This document shows, piece by piece, positions 10,801 to 26,543 of a stretch of DNA of 64,000 nucleotides. Source of the stretch: Luidia sarsii (taxonomy: Eukaryota; Echinodermata; Asteroidea; Paxillosida; Luidiidae); NCBI GenBank assembly GCA_949987565.1, contig OX465116.1, positions 15,096,909 through 15,160,908 of the forward strand, in the 5' to 3' direction. Numbering within the stretch: the stretch's first letter is position 1; each line of letters opens with the position of its first letter. Both the position numbers and the translations under genes were made by a program. The notes below the pieces were generated by a model that was not told the DNA's origin, did no database searches, and worked only from the letters and a program-made list of their open reading frames with translations.

Positions 10801-13800
10801 TGGTGACTTGAAATTGAAATTAATAGATGGTGATGAACTGCTGATACTGTAAAAGTTATGAAAATATGTGAAAAATGTAGCGTTACTAATTTCTACTAAC
10901 ATGGAATTGCCCAATGCCCATGAGATTCTTCGTACATTAAGTCACGACTAAATGCACAGACTGTCCTTTGTAATTAAACATTATTTTAGTGACTCACTAA
11001 GTTCCCCCTACCCCCCCTCTCTCCCTCTCTCTCTCTTAATTAATCTTTAAAAAGCTCAACGAGGCATTTTATTATGCTCTTACCCATTTTGGGACAAAGA
11101 AATGAGTAAGCTTGAATATGGAGGCTTGATTCTAGATTTTGACTTAAATTAATCGGACTTCCTTTCCCTGTTGATTTCTTCAATGATTGCTTATCAGTCC
11201 ATGGGTTGTTTATTTTCGTGGCCATTCTTGCAATCTCTCTGGCAGCTGTGTACCCAGGAGCAAGTGCCCGAGAACAGAACTGTCTTCGTCAACCACAAGC
11301 ATCCCCCGACAGATGAAGTCTACTTCCAGCAGAAATTCCCTGATAACCAAATCATATCATCCAAGGTAATGTACCCGGTACATGTATGGACAGAGAGGAA
11401 AGATAGAGGAGTTCCGAGTAGATTTGTGGTCAGGAAACGGTTCTTTGTTCCGTTCACTTATTCCGTTCACCCGCGACTATGTCCAAAGGTCACTTCCACT
11501 CGTGTCCCAATGATGCTGTACTGTGTTCTCAACGATGGAATTATAATGCTTCAAAGAAATTCAGCTTCAGTCACATTTCATGGCAATTGTGGATTGTTTA
11601 TTATTTCCTTGCAGTTTTGGCTGTAAGGTTTGCCTTTTGCTACAAAGGGCTGCGGTGACACCGTGTAACACATCTCTTTTGAGATAGAGCGTGGCTCTGA
11701 AAAGAGCCGGCAACAACGTTTAGGGCTACCCATCATCAGGAGACTCAGGACTCTGTCTCAATAGAGATACTGTACATGTTAAATGGTGTCACCGCAAACC
11801 TTTCCCTTCGTACTTCCACCATGCAAACCTTCAAATCTTATCTTTTGCTGCAAATGGTGAGCAATACTCACCTCGTTCTACTTATTACATGTAGATAGGC
11901 TTTTAAAAGATAAGGCTTGGTCCAGATTTAGGGTGGGTTTTTTTTTTCTGTTAAAAAGCTTCTTATTGACGGTGGGAAGCTGACGTGTTGCGAATTTCAC
12001 AGCAGAGTGGGTTGGAATAGAATTGGATGGGCAGAGCCCTGCCCTGGACCGTTGAGTTTAGGAAGCGTCACAACCTGCCTTGCACTTAGAGCTGATGATA
12101 ATCTGTGCAACGGCCGTCGAGACTTCCCCGAATTATAATTTGTCTGAGAAATGCACAAATCCAGGAAGCACAAATCATGACTTCCAAAGGAGCTACATGT
12201 ACACGATGTCAATTTTGTGGCATGTTTTACTCCAGTCCCCTGCATTGCACTATCTGCACTGTACATGTACAAGGGCCTATATTCCTAGAGCTGCTTAAGC
12301 GTGAAATTTTGCTTAGCAGGCAAAGTCTTCCGTGTGTCAACAGGATAACAAACCACAATTTGATGTGAAGTCAAATTGTCAATTACTTCTGACTTTCCAC
12401 TCTTGTTAACATTCATCATTCTACTCTCCTTTACTTACATGTAGCATGAAACAATAGTGAAGTCTGGGTTGGCAAGCTGATCCTATGAATCTTGACTTTT
12501 TGTGCTTCAGGAAATGTTTGTGTTGTAGCTGTTCTATGAAATTAGCCCCAGGTGTACCGGTAGTTCCCTTGACGAATAATTCTGTTAGAGTATTCTGTAG
12601 CGCTCCTGAAATTTAAAATGGCAGCACCTATAAATGTATGTGCCGATAGGGCTTGACGCCTCTCCTCAACAGACTGGGCCGAACTTTGACCGAGTGATTG
12701 CAATTGTGGTGAAGTGTCTCGTTGAATGAACTCAGGCAAATTGTCCAAGATGTGCAAGACAAGTCAATGCATAAGCCACAGTGCCTCTTGTACTGTGTAC
12801 ACATGTACACACATGTACTATATAATACATACACGGGCCGATAACCTTGCCCTGTTCTCTGCCAACAATCGCACCCAAAAGTGATATACATGTAAATGTA
12901 CAGAAAATTTGCAACAAATGCAAATTGCAAACACGCACTGTACATGTAGAGGGACTGACATTTTAATCCAAGCAGGACCTTTCTCAAAGGCAGAATCCTT
13001 TTGAGAAAAGGCCCCGCTAGGATCGAAATGTCAGGTCTGGATTGAAAGTTGAAACGTCACATCCTCCAGGGTTTTTTTAAAGCCCGATCTTTGCAGCTAA
13101 CTTGAACCCGTACCTCTCATCTCCCATTAATTTCAGGAGTATGTTAAAAAAAAAAAGCACACAGTGAATATCGGCATCAGTAGCATGCCTGGTAGTGCAC
13201 CAATTATCCCACCCCCTGAACAAATTACCAGAGGACTGACAGGTCCTTGTTTTCTATCCCTTAAGCCGTTCAGGTTAATCAGCCTCATTTAGGCTCACTT
13301 ACACGTAGGTGTTTCTGCAATGCACGTATGGTCAGACCCCATACACTGTACATACATGTACATGTAGCTGCAACTGCTCATGGATACTAAATGGCTTCTT
13401 ACATTGTACAGTACATGTAATTTGCAGCCAGTACTAATAATTATATGCAAATTATGCATGTATACAGCAGGCGCTCTTTGATGGTAGTCACAATTTGCAC
13501 TGTTAATTAGCTCGGAAGCTCCACCCAGCAATTAGTTTTAAAAAATTTGATGTCATCAACCCTTGACTGGCTTGTTGATAAGAATAGACCGTTACTATGG
13601 CAGTCCCAAATAAATGTTTCTTTTTCTCTGATTGTCCTTTTTCTTCTTCTTTTTTTTCCAACAGTACACCATCATCACTTTTCTGCCAAAGAATCTCTTT
13701 GAGCAATTCAGAAGAATTGCCAACTTTTATTTTCTCCTAGTCGCCATCCTTCAGGTAAGTGTTTGGTACAAAAATCAGAAATACTGCCTGCGCTAGTCGT

Positions 13801-16800
13801 GGTCTTAGAAAGCACATCCCCACCCCCCCCCAAAAAAAAAAAATAAGAATGATTAAATTTCCAAGAATTCAAATGAAATGAAAATTTGTAGTCCGTTTCT
13901 ATTCAAGGACAAATCTTTTGTCTCCGTGGTTACCCGTCTGACAACCGTTTTGATTACGGCATCGTTGCTAGGCAACGTTGCATTATCCGGTTGCTAAGCG
14001 AATCTTGGACTCTTTGCAATTTGTTCCATAAATGCATATTGTGAAAGCAGGACAATTCAAATCTTTCTAAAGAAGAGAGACAACAAATCTGGGCAAATCT
14101 TTCTCACTCTTGCACAAAATACAGAACGGCTTGGTTCTGAAAAAAAAAATAATGTACATGTACATGCATAGGAATATATCCGCCATCTGGCCTTGCCCAT
14201 TTGTTTTGTATAATCAGGAACTAGTTCCTTGAATACTGCTTTGATGAAAGGAAAGTACCGGTATTCTTGACCTGATAACCTTTGAGTTTTGTAACCTGTG
14301 ATTGTAATGTCTGTAGGATTGAATGCTTCCTGCTTTTCAAGTCACGTGTACATGTACATCTGTACGAAAACATCCGTGACCAAAGCTGAGTTATTTTGTT
14401 ATTATTCACATACAGTGTAAGCCAACTTGTACTGTATCATCAGTCTCCTAACAACGGGCGGAGTAAACACTGTCTGAAACTTTGAGTGACCAGCTCTCCT
14501 CAGAGCCACCATTCATTAGAACTGCAAACTGCATTTGAAGAGATTATGTAAATACCCACTGTAAAGGTACATGTAAACCTGTACATGTACATTGTACACT
14601 GTACATGTACTGTATGTACACTGTACTGTCACTGCAAACATTCTACATACACATTGCACATCATCTTTCTGTGCAGTACGTGTATACCCCAAAACGCTTG
14701 AGAAAACAAACATTATTGTACAATATTTTCAAGGTTCAGGAAGTGTTTGATGTAATCGCTTTGTAAAACTCGGTTGCGGTTCACTTCACTTTGACTCACA
14801 GTCACATGGCCAGAGGGCCATTATTATAAGCAAACTTTGAATAGATGTATACACATGTACATGTACATGTACATGTACAGTATGTACGTACGTACTGTAC
14901 ATGTACATGTATGTGTATGTGTTCTGTACACACATACAGACTTTAATTCACACAGATACAATCTTGTGATCAAACTTCAATGCATTGGTTGCACTGTACA
15001 TGTACATGTACATATACAGTGTACATGTACATGTACATGTACATGTACATGTACAAGTACATGTACATGTACATGTATACATTGTACACTCAAAGTTGGC
15101 TTTCAAAGTGATTACCGGTAACCACTCATAGCGGGTTCTATGGCAATGTATGTACTCGTGTATGTACATGTACATGTACACTGTACAGTATGTACTTGTA
15201 CCGGTATGTACTGGTACAATTTTGCATGTACTGGTACAATTTTACATGTACTGTAGAAGTTGTTATTGTTAAGGACATTTGACTGGGCACAAGTTGACCG
15301 GATAAGGGTTTTGGGGGTTTGTTTTTTCGGTCAAATTAGAGAGCACATGTATTGTACAGTTGTTGGACACTAGTACTGTGAGCAACATTTAAGAAAATTA
15401 CGGTAAACCCTTCTACTGTACATGTAGTTCTTGTTTCCAGAATTTTCTCAAATCCATACAAAAATGTGTACTATGTACATGTACATGTACATGTACAACT
15501 GTAGGCCTGTCTCCCACTGAAAGATATACGTGTACGTACACACCTGTATGTACTGTACATGTACAGAGATGAGCCCAGAACAAAAATTAAGATCATTGGA
15601 AATTTCGAAGTTAATTGCCAAAAAATAATGGAAATAAATAAGGACAGATTTTGGGCATGAGTTTTTGCATTCATGTACAGTACTGTATGTTTGCCTTATT
15701 CTACCGGTACTGTAAATTTTTGCATTTGCACATGTACAGTACATGTACATGTACATGTTTGTACATGTACTTGTACACATATTGTCATAAAACATGTATC
15801 TTTGATCAACTAATTAATGCTCATGGCCATGGATTTTTCCTTTATAGAAAATAGTGCTCCCACAAATTTGTGTTGGGGGATGGTTACCCCTGGCAACCAG
15901 TGATATACGTACATGTACATCTTGTCCACCCTGTCGCACTGGATGGTCGTGTTGGTAATTTTCCTCTTTTTTTGGGGGGGGAGGCTTTTGCACCATCATT
16001 GGGAAAAATACCCCCCCCCCTCCCTCCCTTCCCCAGCCTGCTCTGACACGAACAAAACCGAAGGCTAATGAATATGCATGAATGATTCATCCAATCGTTA
16101 CATTTTCAGTTTTGCACGCTGCGATATTCCTCCGCCCAATTCTCTGATTTAGGAATGAAACGAGACTTGTACGATTGATTGCCTTTAGCTCGTGTAACTG
16201 CAGGCCTCCCCCCGACTACAAACCGGTCGTAAGTCCGCGCTTATGTTCGTAGCTGGGGCCTGCGGTATAATTATCGTATGGATTTTCTGAGCAGACGTCC
16301 TCCTTTCCCCATCATGCTGATCAATAAAGGCGCTCTGACACTCTCATGGCCAATACCAATGCTTTCAAAATGTGAAGGTATTGATTCCATTCTGTGAATC
16401 CGACATATGACTGCAACGATTTTGGGGTCATTAATTGTCGCAGAATTGGACGTCATGCGTATATGTACACGTATACTTTACACGTATACATGTACAGTGT
16501 ACTGCTGTATTCCATATTCATGCGTACAGACATGCATACTGTACTACATTGTACATTGTACATGTACACACATACATGTACATGTATACACATGTTGGCC
16601 TACATACTGGCATGGCTACGATGTACTACACATACACTCAAATGTGCAGTATACATGTAGGCTTTGCCCTGCATATCAAACAGTGAGACGGCCCACCTCA
16701 CTGCTTTGATAGTCCACCTCAGGTTTTTGTGTCCAAAACTGGCCACCTGAGGGAGGTCAAAGTCTGGCTATAGAAAGATGAATAGGAATCAAAACCACTC

Positions 16801-19800
16801 TGGCATGTACATGTACATGTATGAAGTCATGCATATAATGCTATGTAAAGCATTTCTCCTGGCAAAGTACAAATGTATACATGTATATATACAGGTGTAC
16901 CCTCATTTACCCTTATATAATGTTCCCACGATGTACGCATACATACTCCAGTGCTACTGACCCATTTCAAGTCAAAATTGTAACAGTATGGGACAGTAGG
17001 CTACATGTACATTACACCAGGACCTAATTTCATAAGAGCTGTGTAAGCACGAAAATCCGCTAAGCAAGACGTTTCTTCCCCGGTTAAAATGAGATTGCCA
17101 ACCAAATTTCACTTACAGGTAATGCTTGCTGAACTTGACTTGTATTCTCATATTGGGTGCTTAGCATGAAATACAAGTGGAACTTTGGATGGCAACCTGA
17201 TTCTTTTGTGGACGATTTTTGGTCTTTGAGGCTGAAGCGTCTAGAGCTATGAAATTTACCCCTGGCTAGCACATCCACAGTCTACCAAACTCACTGATTG
17301 AAGTTAATACAAAAAGCTGTTGCAAACTGCTCACTGACTAAAATGACCTGCAATATACGAATCTCAAAAGTTAGAGGACCTGACGTTTCAATCCTTGCAA
17401 GACCTTTCTCAAAGGCAAGGGTCCAGCTAGGATCGAAACGCCAGGCCCTCTAATTTTTGAAACTCATTTATTGATCACGTTATCGGTTGCCACTTCCGAG
17501 TCACAAACTTCCAGGGAAACCCTGCTGTGCAGTATTGATGCATGCCTGTGAATTTATTGATGCAGGTCTGACCTATTTAAAGAGGTACAAATATAGACAG
17601 CAGCACAGATCTGCGTTTTATCATCGTGCACTGTGTTTGTTTTGCTCAGCTACAATGTACATGTATCTACAGCAGCCCACACATCAACTACCGTACAAAT
17701 TCCCTGCTTCCAAATCAGGCTGCTGCGGGTGCAGTTCCAACAGAGCCGGTAATCATCACCCGACAATACAATGGCACCGTGATGGGATTTGCGGGATGAA
17801 CTTTGGAGGGAGTGATAAGGTTCATCGATTTGGAGAATGGATACGCCCATAATCATACAACAAACCAGAAACCGTGTACGCTACACGCTGCACAAGGCAC
17901 ATATGAAATAATACGTACACTGTACATCATACTGTACAATATCAAGCCTCGCACTGAATTTTTTTTTAACTAGCCTACTGGGCTAGTAAATCAAGTTTTT
18001 TGCTAGTCCGGAGCAAGTTTTTCTAGCCCTGTATAATTAATATTGAATTTAACACAAGGTTATTAAGTCAATTAAAACAAATTATTAGTTTCTACTTTGT
18101 CATCCCTGCCCGCATCATTTTTTGTCACCACTCTGCTGTCTACTTGTTACTAGTCTGCTGGGCTAGCAAAGTGAGTCATTTTACTAGCCTGCAGCTGTTT
18201 TTACTAGACAATAACTGGCGGGGCTAGTGCTAAGGTCGAGCCCCGAATGTATGTACATGTACATACAAAGGTACAATATACATTGTACACATACACACGT
18301 AGTAACTATTGATGTACACGTACCGTACATGTATGTTGCACAGTCATGTAAAAAAGAGCAACACTCGATTAAAGGTTGTGAATACTTTTTAAAAAAAATC
18401 TATCTCCGAACAAGCTGCGGTTCCTCTTTGCTACGTATTTTATTTTAGCCAAATTATGGATTAGCCAAGTTAGGGCTTGAGGCTTCGATCCTATAAGGAC
18501 CTCCTCAAAAGACCCTTTAGAAAAGTCCTGCTACATGTACATGTACATGTAGCATTGAATTCCAAACGTCAGAATATTTCAGATTGACATTTGAGCCTTT
18601 GAAGTCATTCAGCTGTTTGCCATATGATTGTATGACCACAAACCATGCATCTGTTATGCATGTACTGTAAATACAGTATGGGTCTTTGTGTACACGTACT
18701 CTGTATTGTATGCATACTGTGAGATGGATTTTTTTCCAATAGGGACGTGTGGAATGGAATAGAGTAATTGTCCACTAGGTTCATTATTCATTGCGGGCAA
18801 ATTAAAAGACTGGATAAGAGCAGGCTAGATGGGAATTTAATTTGCACTGGCCCGTTGTTCTCACGACAGCGTAGTCATGCCTAGATAATGCTTTCTTCCT
18901 CCGCTGTGAGAGACAGATGGACTCGGAGACAGACGGAGTGGCGTGGAGAAAAGGAGACGGAAAGACACACACAATATAGGAAACAGAGAGACAAGGAAAG
19001 GCAGAGAAAGGGACAGAGAGAAACAGATAGACAGAGAGAAGAGAGACAGAGAAAGTGACAGACAGAGAAAGAGAGAGACAGAGAAAGAGAGAGACAGAGA
19101 AAGAGAGAGACAGAGAAAGAGACAGACAGACAGAGAAACAGAGAAACAGAGAGACAGAAAGAGAAACAGATAGACAGAGACAGAGAGAAGAGAGACAGAG
19201 AAAGAGACAGACAGCGAAAGAGACAGACAGAGAAAGAGACAGACAGAGAGAAACAGAAACACAGAGAAACAGAGAGACAGAAACAGGCATACAAAGAGAG
19301 AGACAGAGAAAGAGAGAGAGACAGATAGATAAACAGATAGACCGAGACAGAGAGAATAGAGACAGACTGACAGAGAAAGAGACAGAGAGAGAGAAACAGA
19401 GAAACAGAGAGACAGAAACAGGCACACAAAGAGAGAGAGAGACAGAGAGAGAAACAGATAGACAGAGACAGAGAGAAAAGAGACAGAAAAAGAGACAGAC
19501 AGCGAAAGAGACAGACAGAGAAAGAGACAGATAGAGAGAAACAGAAACACAGAGAAAGAGACTGACAGAAACAGGCATACAGTACAAAGAGAGAGACAGA
19601 GAAAGAGAGAGAGACAGAGAGATAAACAGATAGACCGAGACAGAGAGAATAGAGACAGAGGAAGAGACAGACAGAGAAAGAGACAGACACAGACAACAGA
19701 GAAACAGAGAGACAGAAACAGGAAAACAAAGAGAGAGACAGAGAAAGAGACAGACAGACGGACAGAGAAACAGGCAGACAAAGAGAGAGAAACAGAAAGA

Positions 19801-22800
19801 GAGAGAACAGAAAGAGAGAGGCAGAGAAAGAGACAGACAGGAAAAGAGGTAGAGAAAGAGAGAGACACAGGGACAGAGAGAGAGGAGGGAATGTAGAAAG
19901 ATACAGAGATAGAGACAGAATGATGGTGATAAAGCCACGCTTATTTCCTCTCCCATTGCACACATCGTCCTCTGTCTCCCCTCTGCGCATCAGAAATCAA
20001 TGAGTGTAACACATCCTTAGCGACTGTTGCTAGGTGGTTGCCGGTCTCGTACACAGACTTTGGACCCTGCCCGTCCCCGCCCACATCTCCCTGCGATATG
20101 CGACGGCATTAGGGCAGATGTTTGGATACGGGCTGCCTTATCAAAAATAATCACTCGCTTCTCATTGCCAAGCTAATCCATGCGTGATATCTCAAGCCCT
20201 TTCTCAATGCACAAAGCACAATGCCGTTGATGTACTACATGTACTTTACCTCTAGCCATTGAATTAACAATCAGTTTTCTACACCGGCATTTTTTTTTAC
20301 ATAATCCTTGTACATCACATGTACATGTACATGTACTTGACATGTACTGGTACACATACATGTACGTGCACACAGGTCTACATGTACATGTACATACATG
20401 TATATGTAACGGTATCACACCCGTCATAGGTAAACGGAAACGGAATGGAGACAAATCATTCCATCAATCCATCTAACTTTAGTACCACGATAACAGATAT
20501 ATGTGACCCGGCACAGCGACATGAGGAATATCCCACGTGTACGTACATGTACATGTGTACATGTACACACAATGTACTTGTACCAGTACATGTTACACGT
20601 ACACGTACACGTACATGTACTGTATGTTTTTTTAACTGTGGTAACGACATTTACATACATGTACATGTATGATACTTACAGTGTAGGGCCTACTCATCAG
20701 ATTCTACTCTCTAAGTTACTAGTACAATCATGCTTACATTATGTACGTGTACATTGTACACGTACATTGTGTATGTAATACATGTACAGTATGCATGTAC
20801 ATGTACATGTACACGTATGTGTACCTAACCTGTCATTTTCATACAAATAGAAATACTGTATTTGTGCACTTGAAGTACCGGTACAATACTACATACATTA
20901 CAGTGTACAGTACATGTTCAAATTTTGAGTAATTTACAAAAACGTTGCAAACTGCTTGCTGACTAAAATGACCAAAGTGGAAATTTAAAAAAAGAAAATC
21001 TCAAAACCGGCTTGACATTTTGATCCTAGCAGAACCTTTGACGTAATTTTAATTAAATATCATTGTTATATTATGGTTGCACCTGGGTTAATTGTATACA
21101 TGCTACTCAGTATTATAAACGTTTACACTGGAGGGGGAAAGGGGGGAAATGTGAAAACCCTCCCATTTTATTCATGCAGAGAAAAATCATTCTGCTGGCA
21201 TTAAAAGTCCTTAGTGAAGTGTGAACATTTTGTAAGAAAATTTGAGCCTCCCAGGATGGGATCATAAATTTGTGAAAAACTCCCCTTAAGGCTCACACTC
21301 TTAAAACGTTGATTCGCTTGGACACTGAAATGACTGACTTGAGTTGTATTCCATTTTGTATTCCATTTCCAGTGAAAGTTTGAGGTTCAAGTACCGGTTC
21401 TTGTAATTATACAAGCCCTACAAATTGTCTTGGAGGTAGATTTTCAGGATGGTTTATACGTGTGTATGTACATGTGCAGTATGTACTGTACATTAGCCTA
21501 CACGTGTATTCTAAACATTTATGATAAAATTATATTTTGAATGTCCCACTTGATTGATTTCGGTTGAAAAAACCCTGATATGAATGCATTGAATTTGTTC
21601 CAGAATTCATCATATTTTTGCAAATCTCAATGCTCAGAACCAAGATACATGTACAATTACAGTGTATACCCACTTGTGATTTGTAAGCTGGTACCACTAC
21701 ATGTACCAGCACACATGTACTTACAATGGAATATTAAGTTCCCCATTCTTTAACTACATTTGTACCTGGTCATTTTGTTATGTGTACATGTATGTTACTC
21801 ATTGTAACTGCTGCTATAGGACCTATACATGTACATGTACAGTGCCGTATCTAATTCCTTATGTTCGTACTTCAATAATTATGCAATGGTTTCAGATATT
21901 TTGCATGTGGTCTGCATTTACAATAACGTGTCCTTGATCTATATTCTGGCAGCCGGGATGATGGCATTGTGTTGAGTGGTGACCTACATGTAGGCAAACA
22001 AGTCATCATTTATAATTGAATGCATCCACATGTACATTGTAATTGGCCTTGTAGTCCCTTTTTTTTTTACAACAGTTTCATCTTGATTCTGGCCTATTTA
22101 CATGTATATTGCCCACAGCTATTCAACACTCCCTTCTCCACAGTTTAAATTTATTTCCGTACAGATTGTACGTACATGTACATGTACATGTACATGTACA
22201 TGTATGTGTACCTTCAGGACTTCACCTACATGTAATTGCTTCTTGTAATGAGCTCAACAAATGCATGTACATGTATACATATCAAAGTGTACAAAGCATT
22301 CAGCTTCTGCTCCTAACAATTGGGATTAAAATGGAGACTTTGAAACATCATGCTTTGACCTGTAATTGAATTTGGCTTGGTGCATGTATTGTAGCCCTAA
22401 GCATTTTTCCTAAATTTTGACTGTTTTTATAAAAAAAAAGTTACAGGGCCTGACTTTTCTGATCCTAGCAGGACCTTTCTCAAAGGCAAAATGACCAAAG
22501 GCAAAGTGCTCTTTAAGAATTTATCTGGAGGAGAAATAAATGATTTCTACAGGGAATGGTAGGGGGAATTAAAACAAATGACATCACAATCAAATAGACA
22601 AAATAAAAATACCCGGTAGACAAAAGAACAGGAATATTGGCTGGGGAATTTTAAACAGATTATTACAATAGGAAAGAAGCTTTGACCTGAATGGGATTGG
22701 AACATGAGGCCTCTAGTTACAGTACAGGTATATGAGCTTGTTTAATTAATGTAGTTTACGAGACTACGGTTGTCTCTAACTGCCTGAGCTACATGTATCC

Positions 22801-25800
22801 AGCCCTTAGGAATTAGGATAGTAGGCATCAGCATTAATTTCATTCAATTAAACAATGAAAGATAGCTTATACTGTTTAAGTTACTGGCCTGATACAGAAA
22901 TAAATGGCAGGGTTTGTTCCTGTGATTTTCTACTAATTGGATCTGGTGCTAATTGGATCTAGTAGTACCAAAGCTACAGGTACCTGTATCGTGTGTACAA
23001 AGTGCACACTTATTTCAACTACAGTAATTTGGAAAAATGTTGCCAACTGTTTACTGACTAAAATTACCAACAAGGTTTTAATTTCATTTCTTTTTTCCTC
23101 TGCCTTTGAGAAAGGTCCTGTTAGGATCAAACATTAGGGCAGGCCCATTCAAAAAATTAATATTCATTTCCTTGAACTATGTACAATGAATATATAGGCT
23201 CTACAGTCTGTGTAACTGATGCTTTTAATTCAATTCTAGTAGGACCCCAAAATGCACATTCTGCTAAAAAAGGGATTTGTGTTCAAATTCAGCAATGAAT
23301 GTGTACCAAATAAATCCTGTTTGATTCACATGTACATAATATGTATGCATTATGTACAGGTGGTATATATTCCTTTCAAGGACAGGAAGTACCCTGACCT
23401 GATGCATTCATCTCTTTCTTGCCTTCCGTTTATTAATCTGAAATTACTCTTCAAGGACCAAGAGCTTCACGCAATTCTAACAAAGTACCCCCGGTACATG
23501 TGTACATGTAGGATTATTGCCTTCCTGGAAGACAATGCATGTGCCAAGTTCAAGAAGTATGGTGCAAACAAAAGGGAAGTAAGGAGGAAAACCAAGTCTT
23601 CAAATATTCAAAAATTCATAAAAAATATATACTGTACAGGGGTACGTATATTCTCCAAATTATAAATGTTGTCAAGATAGCAAATTCCATGTACTAGCAA
23701 ACCTGATACTCAACCCTAACACTTAATACATGTAGATCAATCCAAACCATTCGTTCCTTTTCCAGTTTCCAAGTCATGGGGGGACAAAATCCTGATTGCT
23801 GTACATTCCATAAATATCACAAGTGCCACAAAGTAAAGGCAAATTGTGTTTTTAAATGAGTGATATACACTGTACATACATGTACATGTAACTAAATACA
23901 TGTACATGTATGGGTAAGTTACATGTTTACATTATCAGCTCATAAACATGTACCAGTGTACATGTACATCTACATTTACTCATGTACCAAAAATTTGGTA
24001 ATTCGCCTTTGATCACCTCGATGGAATGGCTCGCTATAAATTCCAAATTATTATTATTGTTATTATTAATTCAGCTACTGTACTGTATGTACATGTACAT
24101 GTACATGTACCTTTGTACAGTACATCACTCATTAAAAAAAAAATCCCTTAATACGCATTTTTGTGAGCTGCTCACATACACTGTATGTATGAAGTAGTCC
24201 TTCACCGTTTACACGTACGTGTAAAACTAGCAAAGTGTCCCTATTTGCAGAACAGGTCACAGATGTTGTCAAATTGCAAGTCCACAGAATTCACAGTATG
24301 CACCCCTCTGACATTATGAGGCCAATCTACATGTATGCACAGGTACTGCATAGGAGAGACCTTGGTTTTTTATGGTCAGAAATAGTCATCCATGGCCTTG
24401 TTTGTACATGTACATTGAGTACAGCCTGTCTTTTCCCTGTTGTTTCTGATTTTTAACACTGCACTGGTGATTTTTCTCTCTCAATTCTGGTCATCCGTTG
24501 GCATTCTTATGCAAGGTCACTTTGCCATTGCCTGCTTTTCAATGTCTTAGTACATGTCTGCCTCTGTCTATACAATAATATGTACCCTACGCTAGGGAAA
24601 CAGCACTATCTTCTTTGCCGACCAAATACAATGACCAGCATATGGCCTTGCCTATTTCACAACCCGCTGATAATAATGTCCAAGGAGAAGCTGTCTCGCT
24701 TCCCTTGTTGTCTCTCGGAGAGCTTTCTTGTCTGGCAATTATTAGACCCGACCTTGTCATTGGCCCAGAATTTGACAAATATCTTCCTTCCATCGAGCTG
24801 GGGAGAAAGATGGGAAAAGATGGGAAAAGCTTCCTAGCAAGATGAACACCCACACGTTAGCATGCAGTTACAGTGTTTTATCCTCAAGATTTTAAAATTC
24901 CACTGCCATCAAATTAGTCCCTGTTGTTCATTTGCTGTCCTATGTTTTCTATTTTTATCTTGGCAGTAAGACATTCGGATTATCTAGTTCATTTGTTTTT
25001 CTTCAGAAAGTATTGCATCAAATGGAAAGATCCCTAATGTGTAGATTGAAACTGGAGATGCATTTTTTTCTTATTGTCAAATTGACATTCAACAGTATTT
25101 TCCACCACTTGCCTGCAGTGGATGAATGATATTCCAATGATCTACACGAACTCCTCCAATATTCATCATTGTCATTGGCTCGTTGCTATGACAGTCATTA
25201 ATTGGGGGGGGGGGTCATCATTTCACATACTGTGTGCATTGCTGACTCCCTGTTTCTCCATCATTAGAAAAGGGTCTCCATCGACCAATGTACAGCAATA
25301 TTAAAAAAGAAAAACCATTGTTGAAGATACATATTCAATGCATGTACATGTACGTCTATGCACTGTGTAACTGACGGCCTGAACTGAATTGAGATTTGTA
25401 AAAGCACTACACGTGCAATTGTAGTCGTTGCAGGAAATACTTGTCATTGGTTCCACTTCCACCCAAATCAACCAGTTGAAATAATCTCTTTATTCATTTT
25501 TAAGAATTTGGATTTTCAAAAATTCAGAAGGCCTGACATTGCAAATGCTCAATCCTGTCTTTGAGAAAGGTCCTGCTAGGATCGGAATGTCATGCCCTCT
25601 ATAGATTTGTTAGGGTTTATGGAATTTTTCCCAGTGAAATTAATTTTATCAAACAAATGAAGGAAAAACTGACTGGGAACTTTTAAACAATTTTCAAAAA
25701 TGGTAAAGAAAACTTGACTGGATCTGTACTTGAACCTGAGACCTTTGGTTATGTGTACCAGTGCTCTTCCATCTGAGCTATCCAGCACTTAAACATGTAG

Positions 25801-26511
25801 ATAATTGCCTTCCCAAATAGTCAACTACATGTAGTCTTTGCCTGGGTGGGGCGCCAGTCAGAATCAAATTAACCATTAACTGCTGTACATCTTCAGGGAT
25901 CACACCCCCGCATTCATTTAGATGCAAACAACCAATTGTTGTAAACCTGGCTACAGCAGCTCGGGAACACACAAAGTGGATGCAGCTTTTTCAATTCAAT
26001 TCAAACAAACAAAGGACAACCTGAAAGGGAATTTTTAACAATTTGTATCATTTCATTTGTACAGATTTTTAATGTGTTTTTTTTCTTCAATTTTGCAGTT
26101 GGGGATTGATAGTCCAGTCAGTCCTATCACCAGCATACTGCCCCTGGTCTTTGTCATTTCTGTCACAGCTGTCAAGCAGGTAAGATGAACAGACAGACTA
26201 AGGGACAGACAGATAGTGTACCGTACCAACTACCAAAATGACAGATCAGTCAAGTAACTTAGCAGTCAATTGATGACTCACTGCCTTACTGACCTATCAA
26301 CTGTCTCCCTGCTTTACCAAACAACTGATTGAACCACCAACCGATGGCTGACTGTGCAACCAATCAACCAATTGACCTACTGACTGACTGACTGACCCAC
26401 CAACCAATCAACCAATTGACCTACTGACTGACTGACTGACTGACCCACCAACCAATCAACCAATTTACTAACTGACCATCTGACTGACTGATCACCAACC
26501 AATCAACCAAT

Positions 26512-26543
<32 letters not shown>

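Noticed and set aside
18802..19990. Three 330-390-codon minus-strand frames rich in Ser, Leu, Phe and Cys
   Set aside because: Translations of the purine/pyrimidine simple repeat; all frames are open.
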